Below, one piece after another: positions 11,228 through 24,127 of a stretch of DNA of 64,000 nt. Location of the stretch: the NCBI RefSeq assembly GCF_012489685.1, contig NC_080042.1, positions 77,009,093 through 77,073,092 on the forward strand, written 5' to 3'. The position numbers and the translations under genes are program-made. Every line of letters begins with the position of its first letter. The stretch's first letter is position 1. The notes beneath the pieces are model-generated. The model saw nothing but the letters and a program-made list of their open reading frames with translations, was not told the origin of the DNA and did no database searches. This stretch comes from Lotus japonicus. Taxonomy: Eukaryota > Streptophyta > Magnoliopsida > Fabales > Fabaceae.

Positions 11228-13990
11228 GATTAGTGACAAAGATGGGTTGTCTTCAGTTGGTGTAAGAGAGAAGAGAGATTTATTTGGTGGTTGAATGAAC
11301 TTGGGGAGGGTGCAACAGTTTGAGGCAGAGAGAAAAAAGAGAGATAGATATAATGAGAAGAAAAGGGTTTGGAGAAGAATAGAGAGTTCTGGACAAAAAG
11401 TGAGTGAAGTGAGGTGGTGGGAGCTTGTATCTGGCACTTTGCTGTGATGTGTGTAACGTTATTTTGTGTACTATATGTGGGATTATTTAAATAAAACATG
11501 GAATATTGAGATGTAAAATGATGTAGGCTTAACAGGGAGAGTGATCTGGGGAATTGTATTAAAGGTGAAGCTTTTATTATACTTTATAATATAATATGTC
11601 GTTTACTGAATACATGTACCATACGTATCTGAATGTTTTTTGTCTATATGCTCAAACGGTCCTAAACTCATGTGGTAACTCAACATGGTTTAGTGTGGCA
11701 CTGTTTTAAGAGCAAAATGGACCACTACCCTAGTGCCAGAAAAGGGGAAAGATAAGACTACTCATCACTGGAAAAATGTAAAATGAAACATAAAAGTTAA
11801 TTATGATTATAATTTACTTGAACTAAATTAATAATATATATATATATAGCTTTATAATTTGTTCACTTTTATTTTAGAGCAGTTTGTTCACTCGTTGTGT
11901 TTTACATATATCTTTTTCTTTTGTTAGATGTGGGTTGGCACCAGAATTAGCATGAACCTACTGGTCTGTCTCTTTGAGGGTGGAACTGTGGCTGTTGTAT
12001 ATTATTGTTTCCCTTTCTGTTCTGATACTTCATCCAAGTTTGATACATTCATGTACATACTTTCTATCATTTTAATTCAACCTCTTTTTTCTTCATATTT
12101 GTTTTCCGTGAACATTTAGGTGTAGACATAGCATGAGTGTTTTTAATCATCCAAGATTTTGTATGCCTTGCCTAAAATGGAGATGATTGTCAAACATATT
12201 TTATTAATATTATTTAAACATACAGTTTAATGGTAATGTTTTACCAGTTGTAATATTTGCAGCGATTAAAAATGGCCAAAAATATGTATGTCCGTTTGAT
12301 ATACGAAAATAACAATATATTCACATATCATTACTCTACCTAAAATGGTTAGAAGAGAAATTTATAAAATTGAATTTATATCATATATTTTTAACCAAAT
12401 CACGCCCTTACCAACAATCATATTACCCCCGAATTACACCCTTACCCTTTAACACCCCCATGATGATCAAGTTTGTTGCGGCCAACATTTTCTCTCCAAT
12501 ACCTAAACCCCCTTTAAGCTACCAAAATCCATACCACTCTCACACCACCACACCAACCCAGCAAGTGAAACAAAAACAACTCATAACATTTTCCACCATC
12601 CTCTCATTGTCGGTGAACCCCTGCACGACCACGCTACCACCACCATACCCAAGGCTCGGTCGTGCTACCATAATCCTCACTCGAACCACCATACCTAAAA
12701 CTCGTGAAAAGACTCAATGGTCCACATCGAACCACCTTCTCGCCTCTTGGTAACGCGGCTTCGTTACTAATTCACCACCGGGCGAAACCATTGGGCATAA
12801 ATTAATCATCAGAACTGACCACCCTTTCAAAACCCTCACATATCCAAACTTTCCCAAAATCCAACCCCTTTGTCTTGATCTCACCCACCGTATATTATCT
12901 CTCCATCTTTACTCCCTAACATGCTCTCTCTCATCTAATCATAATTCTCTCTCAGCTTCACTGATTTGAGCACGGGAATGCGTTGCAAGTTCTCATATCC
13001 AGTGCCTATTTGGATCACTTCGATACTAGAAGAATGTGATGCTAAAGTGAAAGGACAATCCAATACGCAAGATACACTGCCCTGATCACCGTTACTGCTA
13101 AACAAATGTGAATCTATGTTGATAGAAAATTAGAAATTCAAACACATACTAAGTGTGCACGCTGTTCAAAATCTTATCATGCCAAATATTTGCTCTCAAA
13201 ACATTTAGTTACGCTATAAACAATTACATTTTAAGAAGTGTTTTTTTACTTAATTTAATTAAATTATTTTATAAATATGACGGATTTCAGAAATATAATT
13301 AGTTGATAAAAAAACCTTTTAGACACTAAGAAAAGTCTCCACCACTCACAGTGTATGATGAGATGTCACTTGGCACATAAATTATTTCATGATGCTGGTA
13401 GACAAGTGGTGGTTGCGATATCCATGACTGTCTCATTTTGGGTTTTTTGGTTTTCCAATTTTTATTTTTTTGTTAGGAGAAGTGGTTAATACTATTATGG
13501 ATTCCTCTACCACAAGATAACTGGCTAATTTATATTTTACAATGAACTTTCTGTATCTTAAATTTTATAACCTCGTTAAGCCACGATATCTTTATATATA
13601 TGTAAAGCACACTTGTGTTTTTGCATGCAATTAATGTATTAAACCATAAAAGCTCACATACCTTTATATTAAATACATTAAAAATAAAAAATTTAATAAA
13701 CTAAAAACTGAAAAAAATTGTATTATAAAAACATATTCAACTACTTATATTAAATAACAACATTCATAGACTTAAAATTGACTTGAGCTTTGCATTGACA
13801 AATTTAAAAAATCAAAATAAAAAATAAAATAATATTTATTAATAAATAATTTAGATAAAATACTTTTAAAATAAAAAAATTATATCAATATATATCTATC
13901 TATATTGTACTTAGGGCTCTTATTTCCCAAAGTAATTATTTATTTATATATATATATATATTTGGTTTTTCCAAAAAAAATATTTATCTA
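11228..13990. other. Gene-free AT-rich region
   Basis: The first ~270 bases are the promoter and leader side of the X8 gene. At 12370-12980 there is a C-rich stretch with an open frame rich in Pro and Thr, but no recognisable domain. Near 13588 the sequence TCTTTATATATATGTAAAGC resembles a Helitron 5' end and may be an older truncated copy, not followed by a clear 3' end. Nothing else is supported. Confidence 0.4.
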
Positions 13991-15643
13991 TCTTCTATAT
14001 ATATTAGTAAAGCTCACTTGAGCTAAGTATTAAGTACAAATACATGTGAGAACCTACATACATTAGTAAAAAAATTGGTGTTTTAATGAGATAGCTTAGT
14101 GAGTGGAAACTTGTGCACTAATGATTTTAGTTTTAAACTTAATAAATATCAAATCTATAAGAAAAAGAGTAACATCCATGTCAAAAGTGTAACAGACCAC
14201 AAAGTTATATTTGCAAATGGTTTTAGCACAGTACCTTAAATTAAAATCAAATTTAATGTTAATTTTAAACTAATATCAATTTAGTCCAAGAAAAAAAAAC
14301 TATTAACAATAAAGCATACTTCCGCCAAAATTAGTCTTGATATGCAATGGTCTTAGTTTGCTGTCCAATTTTCTGCATGAATATATGTCTATTTTTCTTA
14401 AACTCACAAACTCTTAGAATTCCTTAACATAGTAACTCCGAAGAAAAACTAACATTAAATTAAAAATAGTGGCATGATGGTAATACCAGTGTCAAAAACT
14501 GAATAAAATTGTTAATGTCAGGAGGCTATTCAACTATCTACATTAAATAAATAAAAAATGAAATGTATTATATTGAACCATGCATCTATTATATCTCTAT
14601 ATAAACAAACCAGTGAAATCACTCACAAACTCAAAATGAACAAACCATGCATCTATTATTCATATTTCTTATACTTCAGCTGCTGGTGAGAAAAAAATGA
14701 CAATTGTCTCTAACTACTTCAACAAGTATGTCATTTTTAATTATTTTAGTTAATTTCAAAATTGCTTTTTTAAATTACACATTCTTATTTCTTTATTACA
14801 GGAGAAAGATCATCAACAACAACAAGAAACACACATTACTTAGTGATATATCCCCCTTGCAGATGATTGGAAAATAAAACTGTGAGTTTCACATATATGG
14901 TAATTTACTAAACAATTCTTCTCATTCAAATGAAATCATACAAATATATCATCATTTCTATATTTATATGACACAAATCAGTAACGAAGTGTGAGCCACA
15001 TAAATTTATATACTGCACTAGAAAGATAAGTGTAAAATGTAGTACTCACTATATTCTTGATAAGAAATAGGAATCTTTCACTCATCAATATTGTCATATT
15101 ATGGAAAAAAAATAGCAACTTAATCATTCAAAGAGAACAAATGACGTCCATCCTGCAGTTAGATAAAATCTATTTTTATGTTCGTGAAAGTGATTTTAAA
15201 AGAGCTTCTATGCCACCAGCAATGGTAAACAACCACATCAATCTTGATAAAAAAAATTAGCACAACTTATAACATCACTGCAACGACTAAATCAATATTA
15301 GAAAAAAAAATAGTAGACTATCACGTTCATTTCAATACTAATCTAATTAAGTAATTAAATTTCTTTTATATAAAAAAAAACTACTCTCATTTCAATCTCA
15401 ATAGAAATCTACTTATTTTTTCTTCCGATGAAGCAAAATTTTTTTTTTTACCTGTTTGATCCTTTTTTCCCTTATTAGAGAAAGAAAGTGTGAGAATATC
15501 ATAACTCAATTATATTTAATTATACATATATTCTAAATATTCTTCTAAATAATAGCTTTCTTACCTTTATGCAAATTTAAATATTACAATTAAAAAATAC
15601 AAATTAAAAACGAACTCGTGCAACGCACGAGTTTAATTTCTAG
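13991..15643 (+). mobile_element. Non-autonomous Helitron
   Basis: The left end TCTTCTATATATATTAGTAA begins TC and follows an A; the right end is TTTCTAG followed by T, fitting Helitron insertion between A and T. Ten bases before the end lies a perfect 9-bp stem hairpin (AACTCGTGC, loop AAC, GCACGAGTT) at 15613-15633, the usual Helitron 3' structure. The 1.65 kb interior is AT-rich and I could not identify a Rep/helicase gene. Short open stretches around 15057-15260 have no recognised domain. The exact 5' base is less certain than the 3' base. Confidence 0.75.
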
Positions 15644-16071
15644 TATTTTGTATTTTGATAAAATTATATGTTCTAATATTTAAAGTTTCCATATTAAATG
15701 AAATAAAAGTAATATTAATTAATAATTCAATTACATATTTTCGTATTTATTTGGTAAATATTTAAATTTCATCAGTTAACTATGAATCATGATAGACCAA
15801 TCAAGAAAATGTTGGTCTAGTGAAAACACATGTTTGAACACTGAAAAAGTCATTTCTCAATATTTAAATATGAATTGTATAAGCTTAAAGGGTGATTACA
15901 GAGTTGAATAAAAAATTAATTTTAAAAATAAAAAACTAGGGTAATCTAGATCATCTATGAGAGTAACTTTATTCCACCCTAATGTACCAATGCGATCATT
16001 TATAGATAAAATATGAATTTTTTAGCTCACTTACCTTCCATTGGTCCACTTATGACTATAATGATTTAACT

Positions 16072-16331
16072 TTTTTTTGACGGTAAAATAGCTCAATTTT
16101 ATTAATCAGCAAACGAGCTTACATCGCCAGCAAGAATACATTCCAAACCTAGAGGGTATTCTTCCAACCAAACATGCACAAAAAGAAGATAACGCAAACT
16201 TGGCCATAAAGTCCACGACCAAATTTGTGGTTCTACGAACTAACAAAAACTCAAAAGAGCGGAAAGACCGAGAAAGAGACACACAATCACAAATAACAGC
16301 AGCTAGATAGGATCTATCAGCATCAGACAAT
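16072..16331 (-). mobile_element. 5'-truncated LINE insertion with exact target-site duplication
   Basis: A 260 bp insertion flanked by a perfect 15 bp duplication (TATAATGATTTAACT at 16057-16071 and 16332-16346). On the minus strand it encodes the end of an L1-type RNase H domain (from ICDCVSLSRSFRSFEFLLVRR through VDFMAKFALSSF to a stop at 16106), a short 3' UTR and a poly(A) tail, seen on the plus strand as TTTTTTTT directly after the left duplication. This is typical target-primed reverse transcription with severe 5' truncation. Confidence 0.9.
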
Positions 16332-16759
16332 TATAATGATTTAACTCAATCTTACCTAGAATCATTTAGACAATCTCACAAAAATTAAATTGTGTTTGTA
16401 TGCAAATATACAATTGCTTTTCACTCTAAAAATTATTAGAAATAATTAATTATTCCAAAAGCAACTATAAATAATCATATTGTTGTTAGTGTCAACTCTT
16501 GTTTTTTTTTTTGAAAATGCATACATACTGTTCAAAAAATAAATAAGTGATTAAAATAAATAGAGATAAATGAGAGTTTTCACACGGTTTCTCTTTCTTA
16601 TTTTCTCGTATTATTCTAACATACTACTAATGATCTCTTTTGCTTATCTAAAAAAAAAACTAATGATCTCTTTTACTTCTACCACTTATGTTTTTATTTT
16701 AAGTGAAAAAGTGTAAGTGATCGACTTTGAAGTTTACAATGCGATGATCCATTTTTTGA

Positions 16760-17192
16760 TGACAAACTCTACGTTGAGTTGTTAGCAATCCTTCACAGCC
16801 TTGTTGTCTACTGGTAACGTTGTTTTAGACATATTGAGTTTTTTCTAATTTTAAGCTCACTTTGTGTCTTTTGAAGGATGTTCATCCCATGTACCATCAT
16901 TATGCTTCGATTACTAGTCAGATCAAGAAGTTCAATGGTTCATTTTGTGTGATTGGATTATTATTTGCCATCACTTGCTTCGTGAAGAGAATGTTGCGGT
17001 GAGTTATTTGGCTATGGTGTCTCATCTCCTTTTTCCTCGACAGTTAGAGACACTCTTCCGAATGGTCTCTTCTCTTCTTTTTAGTGGTTGATCTCTTAGG
17101 TACAACTTTCCTGTGATTTTCTTTTGATTATTTTTCTTTTTGTTGCTCATTGTATCCCAAATTTGTTATGCAACGATTATTTTAATTAAAAA
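16760..17192 (+). mobile_element. LINE RNase H remnant
   Basis: Plus-strand reading gives LYVELLAILHSL (the glutamate-containing helix of RNase H), then TSQIKKFNGSF, and in a second frame REENVAVSYLAMVSHLLFPRQLETL, the usual C-terminal segment of L1-type elements. A frameshift lies near 16980-16990, so it is a dead copy. It ends in an A-rich stretch near 17186-17192. Boundaries are approximate and no duplication was recognised. Confidence 0.65.
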
Positions 17193-18539
17193 ACGGCATC
17201 TTCACTTTCAGCTAATTATTATGTATTATGTATGTGTATTAAGTATTTTTATTCGATGCAACTTTACAACTAGTAACCAATAAACGATGACTAATAAATC
17301 AAGATCTTCAAAAGTTGCTTATCAAAAAAAAAATCTTCAAAAGTTGGCTTCCAGCTTTGTTGTCATAAGGTCCTTCACAAAATATGGAACTTCTTTCAGT
17401 CAAGTGTGTTCTTAATTAATGAAACCAGCTTATTGAGCTTTTTCTTTATGCATTAAGAGTGTCCGTAGGCCAATAACTTAGAAAATGTATTTATACCAAC
17501 TGTATCAAGATTTGTTGGTACTCATTCTGTTTAAAGATGTACTTCAAATTTTATTGTGTGCTTGTGGAGGTTTAGATTTAACATTAAAAAATGCGTTATT
17601 AAATATTATTAACTATTAATTAATAAAATTTATATTGATTTCAGAAATATCAATTAATATAAAATATTTTCTGTAAAAGAGAAAGAAAAAAAACTGTCTT
17701 TGCTTTTAGTTTAGAATCAAAATATAAGAAGAAATGGTAGGTGAGAATAACATGCAAAGCCAAAACCAGCAAATTAAACTTGTTCAGGCACCTTTCATGT
17801 TGTGTATAAATTACCAATGATGAGATAATGGATTATGCTAAAGTTGCCCCTGATGGCCTGATATTTATAAAGCATGAGAAGAACTTCAAAAGGAATAAGG
17901 AATTCTCGCCTTTTTGCTAAGCATTTGGCTGATTTTAGATCACTTTATTCACAATTTGTCTCCAAAGTGCTTGACTAGGTTTTGAAAATTCCTTCGGCCT
18001 ACTAATAAAAAGGTATTTGATGGAGGGTTCAGCCTCCAAAAGTTTGTTCTTCTAATCGATCTCCTAATATATATCGGAAAGTTGCCACTTTCCTACGTTT
18101 CTTTTTTGATGATCACCACCTTATAATTTTTACTCTCGTTCTTATTTAATTTAGGGGCGCGTATAGAAAACAATTTAGTTAAATATTTATGAAAATAAAT
18201 CTCTATTTATAAGCAAATTTGAAAAATTATTGAAATAAGTTCTAAATACGTTATAACTTATAAGTAAACATAAGTTATATAATTGATAATTGATAAATTA
18301 AGTTAATTTGAGTAGCTTATGAAGATAAGCTCAAAACAACTTATAAATTGTCTGTAAGTTATTTACATAAACTCCTTCAAAGACACTTGCACAAGCACTT
18401 ATTTATAAGATAAGCACAAATGATAGGTAGTAAATTTGTTTTTAGTTTCTAATTACTTACAATATTTTTAACCTTGCAAAACACCTCATTTAAGTTTTTT
18501 TTTTTCATTTACATTTCAAAAAAAAGTTTTTTTTTTCAT
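17193..18539. other. AT-rich intergenic DNA
   Basis: No gene. About 18150-18470 is rich in short complementary blocks such as ACTTATAAGT and TTATTTATAAGATAAGC, which look like a decayed MITE, but no paired ends or duplication could be fixed. Confidence 0.35.
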
Positions 18540-19200
18540 TTTTTTTTTTGATAATGGTTTTTTTTTTGCTACACTCAGAAAAGTTAAAGAAAGCCAACAA
18601 AACTAAGCAAGGAGATCATGACATAGAAGGGGGATCAAATAGGAAGGAGAAAATTTCCATATCCGTCAAAGAGTTACCAGGGCCGGCCCTAGGCCTGTGC
18701 AAGTAGGCCAACAGCCCAGGGCCTCAAAAAAGAAGGGGCCCAAAAAAAAATTCTCATTAAACTTTCCCATAAAATAAAATTTGATTATAATAACTAATGT
18801 TCAAGATGTTATTAATGATTTGAGCTGGTCTAGTGGTTAGTAATTGTGTATGTTACTTTTATGTACTGGGTTCGAACCGTTGTAAGAAGCCAGTTGCCAA
18901 ACGAACCAATATAATAGTTCTGATGAAATTTCAAACGTTAAAATTATTAGGGATACATTTTTAAATGTCGGGACCGACCCTGAGAGTTACATCTCAAAAT
19001 GTATGAGAAGTCAACACATCCACAAACTCACGAGGAACATGAGAGAAAGTAACTATCCATTCCCCGCCCAATATCTCGAATTGTGACTATTTTCTCCCTC
19101 AGTAAGTAGCTATGAACGTCTGTATCATTAGTAAGAATATCAACGACTTCCCTACAATCAGACGCACATGACATTACGAAACCCCAACTCCCATACTCGG
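18540..19200 (-). mobile_element. LINE RNase H remnant split by a hAT MITE
   Basis: Reading the minus strand from about 19200 gives SDCREVVDILTNDTDVHSYL, then WIVTFSHVPREFVDVLTSH, which match the conserved order in L1-type RNase H domains. Past the MITE at 18678-18982 it continues as LTDMEIFSFLFDPPSM and ends in A-rich tails (T runs at about 18540-18565 on the plus strand). The split is exactly at the MITE's target duplication, so the LINE was there first. Reading frames are interrupted. Confidence 0.65.
18678..18982. mobile_element. hAT-type MITE with 8 bp target duplication
   Basis: A 305 bp element with the exact duplication AGAGTTAC on both sides (18670-18677 and 18983-18990) and imperfect terminal inverted repeats CAGGGCCGGCCC / CAGGGTCGGTCCC. 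Eight-base duplications and CAGGG ends indicate the hAT superfamily. It is non-coding. Internally TGGTCTAGTGG (18826-18836) and GGGTTCGAACC (18868-18878) look like RNA polymerase III box A and box B, suggesting a captured tRNA-derived SINE piece. Confidence 0.88.
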
Positions 19201-19513
19201 GTCAGGTAAAAAAGTTGGAAAAAATAATTCCCTGGTCTGTGTCAATATTTTCAAAACATTTCAGACCCAACCCAAATGTTGAACAAGAAAGAGTTCACTG
19301 GGCCTCTCCCTGATAATCAAAGCCCAACTTCCAATCCATTTCCCCTCCAAACAAAAAAACCTCAAACTTACCATTTCATTTCATCACTCACCAGATTCAC
19401 CACCATCCCCGTTCCCTACCCGGGCTGAATCCAAAGCACGCACAGAAACCCTAGATGCGTTAAACCCATTCACAGTTCAAACCTCACACTCACTCTCTCA
19501 CACACTCTCCACC

Positions 19514-22500
19514 ATGTCACAAATGGCGATCCTCCATCGATCTCGCTTCCTTCTCTCCAAACCCACCGCCATCCGTACCATCGCCACATTCCCCTTCCTC
19601 TCTCAAGAACCCGAGCTCGCCGAACCCACTCCCAACCCCAACCCCAACCCCACCGCCTCCCCGCTCCCTCCCAACCCCGCTTCCGGCAGCCCTCTTTACG
19701 GCGAGAATTGGCGGAACCCCAATCCACGCCCCTCCGCCTCCTCCAGCGCCATCGCCATCGCCCCCCTCGGCTACACCGGCCGCACCACATTGTCGGAATC
19801 CTACGACTCCCTCGAGCTCCAGAACTTGTTCGGTGAATACATGGCGTCGCAGAAATGGGATGAAGTCAAGGATCTGTTCGAGGCTTGGGTGAGGTCTCTC
19901 GACAAGAATGGGAAGCCTAACATGCCTGATGTTAACCTCTACAATCACTACCTCAGGGCCAACCTCATGATCGGAGCCTCCGCGGCTGAGTTGCTCGACA
20001 TCCTTGCTCAGATGGATGATTTCAACGTCGTCCCTAATACGGCATCGTTTAACCTCGTCCTCAAGTCTATGCATCAAGCTGGTGAAACCTTTGCTGCTGA
20101 GAAACTCCTCGAACGGTTAGATCATCTCACATTCTAAATTCTGATATGCTTGTCATTTCCAGTTTTGTTTATGCAGTACCTAGTTGTGTGGTATGAATAT
20201 TGTTTACACTACCCGCTTCATTATGTTTTGATTATTGGGGAGTTACTGTTTGTGAGTTGTTGATGAAAATATTTCTGGTTTACCAGGCAAGAGGTTACGT
20301 TGCTCGAAGTATTGTTAATGGGTTGGTTATATACTAACTTAACCAACTACTTGTTTTCATACATTTTACTAAACTGAAAATATTTTGGTCTGGAATTCCT
20401 AACTTGTAATAGTTGCTTTGGTTATTTGCTGTCTCTTGCCTGTTCTTGTGCATCTCGAATGTCAGCAAAGCCCGCACATTAGAGTCGGGCTTTGAAGAGT
20501 TGAGAGAAACTAATTTCAAAATGGAAAAGGGTTAATATGAGACTTTGGCTTCTGTGTCAGTCTCACTGGGTTTGAAAGAAAAATCCAGATGCTGGATGGT
20601 GGTCTAAATTGCCTCTTTGTCATTTGATTTAGATGTGAGCTCACTCCTACAAGCTAGGTTGTTTTGTGGGTAGATCCTCCACTTTAAATGAAGTTTTGCT
20701 TCTCTCGACCAGCTGAAGAGGTCTTGCTCATTAGTCATATCCAAGGTAGTTAAAATCAAGATTTTACCTTGAATTGGGAAGGGGAGTCAAAATCTTAAAT
20801 CATAGAATTGTAAAATGAATAGTAAGATTTTACTAAATCATAAATTCGTAACACAAATAGGTATCTTCTCAAAGTCTTCCAACATTAAGTCAATGCTATG
20901 TGCTGGACAATGCGTCCAACATAAAAAAAATGTATGTATATGGTACAAATTATACCAAATATAGCGAAAAAATCACTATCCCGGCCATCCCATTATCCGG
21001 GATCCTGCTATCCCAGTTTTGAGGCTGGCTGCGACGAGCTGGAAACTGGGATTGACAACATAGCTCCTACTTCCCTAAGCATTCCATGGTAATTTTGAAG
21101 GGACACTTGTGAAGCCAAGAGCATTGGTGCTTCATACTGCCACCATCACCCGAGCTTTGACCAGTGCCATTATTGCCATGACCACCCCCCCTTAAAGCCA
21201 TTTTCAGCTAAAAAAACAGACCAAAAGGGTCGAACAAAGCAGACCAAACAGAGAATAACATAAAAAATTGCTGAATAAAGCAAAGGGTCGAACAAAAAGT
21301 AGCAGAGTAACAATGAAGTTGTGTTCAAAGTTGAAGAGCAGCAGGGCGGGGTATCTCACAAAATAGGCGACTTAACTCAGAAGTTTTAGCTTCTCACTTT
21401 TGGAGAGCAGCATCAATGGCGTCTCAGAGCTATTCGCCAAAAAGTGAAGGGTTGGGGACAAAGAGGCAAACTCTGGTCTTACTCCAATTATGGTTCCAAT
21501 GTGAGGGGAAAGAAGTGTGATAATTCAATTAGGGTTAGGGACAAATGGAGATTGGGTTATATCCAACTGGGTTGTAGATCCAGATGCGAAATATGGACAT
21601 TTATCATGGCTTAATTCTGCAATTTCACTTTTCAAATTGAGATCCACTTTGATTTCACCAAAATGTGATTTTAGCGGCAATTCCCATCTCAGGTCATAAC
21701 ATTGTTAAATTATACAATTTTACGATTCAACACATGATTTTAGCCTATCTTGATTATATCTTTTTAAGACTGAACATAATTTGAAATGCCAAAAAGCATA
21801 CCAGTCAGGGAAACCAAAGTCAAAATTATTCTCTTAATGAATAACATTCATAATTTGTTGTATTATTTATGTGTAAATTGTACATATTTACTTCTTTAAG
21901 TGTCAAGCTTTGCTTTGTTTTTATCAGGATGCTGGAGTCGGGAAATGAATCTCTCCCTGATGATGAATCATATGACTTGGTCATTGGAATGCTCTTTCTA
22001 ACGGACCAGATTGATGCTGCATTCAAATATATAGATTTAACTTTGAAATCTGGTCACGTGTTGTCAATGAAGATATTTTCGGACTGTGTCAGGAGTTGTG
22101 TCAATAAGGGAAGGCTAGATTCATTGGTGACAATAATTGAAAGGTGCAAGGTGCGTGGTTAATCTTGTTGATACCTCATATTTTTCTGCATCAGATTTAC
22201 TTATAACTTCACACTTCATTATGTAATTTTTCATTGCTGTGTCTAGGCAACAGAAAAAAACAAAGCTCTTTGCCCCTCCTGGACCACGTGCTATTTTATA
22301 GCTGAAATTGCATTGCGAGAGGATAATAGCAAGTTAGCCTTTTATAGCCTGGAGTTTATGGCTAAATGGATGGTAAAGGGTGAACGTGCAAACCCCCCCG
22401 TTTTGCTTTCTGTAGATGAAGGTTTAGTCGTGTCAGCTCTTTTGACTGCAGGTAGAACCTATAGTTCTGAGCTGCTAGGGGCATCATGGGCTGTTTTGCG

Positions 22501-24127
22501 CCACTCACTGCGTAAAAAGAAAGTTCCTAATCCAGAATCATACCTTGGAAGGATATATGCCCTTGCATCAATGGGGAATCTACAAAAGGCTTTTGGTGCT
22601 CTGTATGAATATGAGTCTGCTTATGGAGATTCCAATCAAGAATCTGAAGACTTGTTCTGCCCATTTACTTCTTTACATCCACTGGTTGTGGCATGCTCCA
22701 AGAAGGGTTTTGAGACTTTGGATAATGTATGTCTTCTTTCTGTTGAAGAAATCAATCAATATCATCTAACCTTTAGATTTTATGTTAATTCAATGTTGTT
22801 GTGTTGTTTATAGTTTTTATCTATATTTCATGCACAAATTTTTCTGTTGGAAATAGATTGTAAAATTTTCTTTCTTTACTCAATACATATGTATAGTCCT
22901 AAAATTCAAATGATTCATTTTAAAAAAATAATCCATGTGACATACCCCTTACAATTACAATACCTTTTTTTCCCCTGTTGGCATGCATTCATCATAACTT
23001 AACTTGCTGCTAGATATATATTTTCGTTTTTCATAATGGTATATTCATTTGCAGGTTTATCTAATCATGTTTGTTCTCATCAGGTTTATTTTCAACTGGA
23101 AAATTTAAGCCGTTCAGAGCGTCCTTATAAATCTGTTGCTGCACTAAACTGCATCATTTCAGGATGTGCTAACATATGGGACCTTGATCGTGCTTACCAA
23201 ACTTTTGAATCGATCCAATCCACTTTTGGGTTGACCCCTGATATTCATTCATACAATGGCTTAATGCATGCCTTTGGGAAGCTCAAGAAGGTGATGGCTC
23301 ATTTCCCCACCCACCTTTTCTTTAAGAATCTTTCTGCACATTCCCTCTACATCTTCCTCTGCCATCCTTTTGAAAGCATGCATTGGTCTGAAAGCTAGTA
23401 TACATGTGCTTTGCATCCACGATATTTGACCTATGTAGGTATCACTTGCCGATCAAATTTGGTCCTCTTTGTTATTTCAACCATTTTTGTGGGGGCCTTT
23501 TAGGGTGAGAAGGAAAAAAATGAACATCATTGGCAGTTAATATTGATTGTATAGGATGATAGCAAAGGTTACATGCTTGGTTTGAAGCTGGATGGAGAAA
23601 AGGCAAACACGTTTTCTTTTGGATGTTCTTTTCCTGCTTGATTATTTATGTGCTACAGCAGGATCTGATGTGTAAGAACCATGACAAACGTACTTATTAC
23701 TTTACTTATATTTGGCAGACACATGAAGCTTCAAAGGTGTTTGAGCACCTAACGAGTTTGGGTCTCAAACCTAATGCAAAATCATATTCTGTGCTTGTTG
23801 ATGCCCACCTGATTAACCGGGATGTCAAATCTGCTCTGTCAGTTGTTGATGATATGGTAATTGCATTGTCCTTTTTCCTAGAATGGAAACAAGTATTTTT
23901 TTATTGTGAAGTTCGTTTACGTATATCTATTTTATTGGCAGTTGGCTGCTGGTTTTCAACCGACGAAAGAGATTCTTAAAAAAATAAGAAGGCGATGCAT
24001 ACGCGAGATGGACTATGAGACTAACGACAGACTGGAACTGCTTGCTCGAGATCTGAATTACCGATTGGGTGCAGAAGCCCGGCAAAACATTTTGTTTAAT
24101 CTTAATTACAGTATGGATTATGCTTGA
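19514..24127 (+). CDS. Pentatricopeptide repeat protein, probably mitochondrial
   Basis: Six exons: 19514-20115, 21928-22150, 22247-22726, 23084-23290, 23719-23856 and 23942-24127; phases agree and the product is 611 residues. The N terminus (MSQMAILHRSRFLLSKPTAI) is basic and acid-free, as in mitochondrial presequences, followed by a Pro/Asn-rich low-complexity stretch. PPR-like helical repeats recur, for example DVNLYNHYLRANLM, NTASFNLVLKSMHQAG, DIHSYNGLMHAFGK and NAKSYSVLVDAHLINRD, of the P class without an E/DYW tail. PPR proteins bind organelle RNA. From memory it resembles the At1g26460 family, and the neighbours agree. Exon 1 is much more GC-rich than the rest. Intron 1 (1.8 kb) contains unidentified sequence at 20700-21500, perhaps an old insertion. 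A competing CAG acceptor 29 bp upstream of exon 4 would shift frame, so I chose the second. Confidence 0.87.

Noticed and set aside
12370..12753. 127-codon Pro/Thr-rich frame
   Set aside because: Low-complexity C-rich composition, no domain, no splice or neighbour support.
18820..18890. tRNA gene
   Set aside because: Box A and box B are present, but no cloverleaf or acceptor stem could be drawn; better explained as a SINE-like piece.
19517..20077. 186-codon minus-strand open frame
   Set aside because: Antisense shadow of the GC-rich first exon of the PPR gene; Gly/Arg-rich with no domain.
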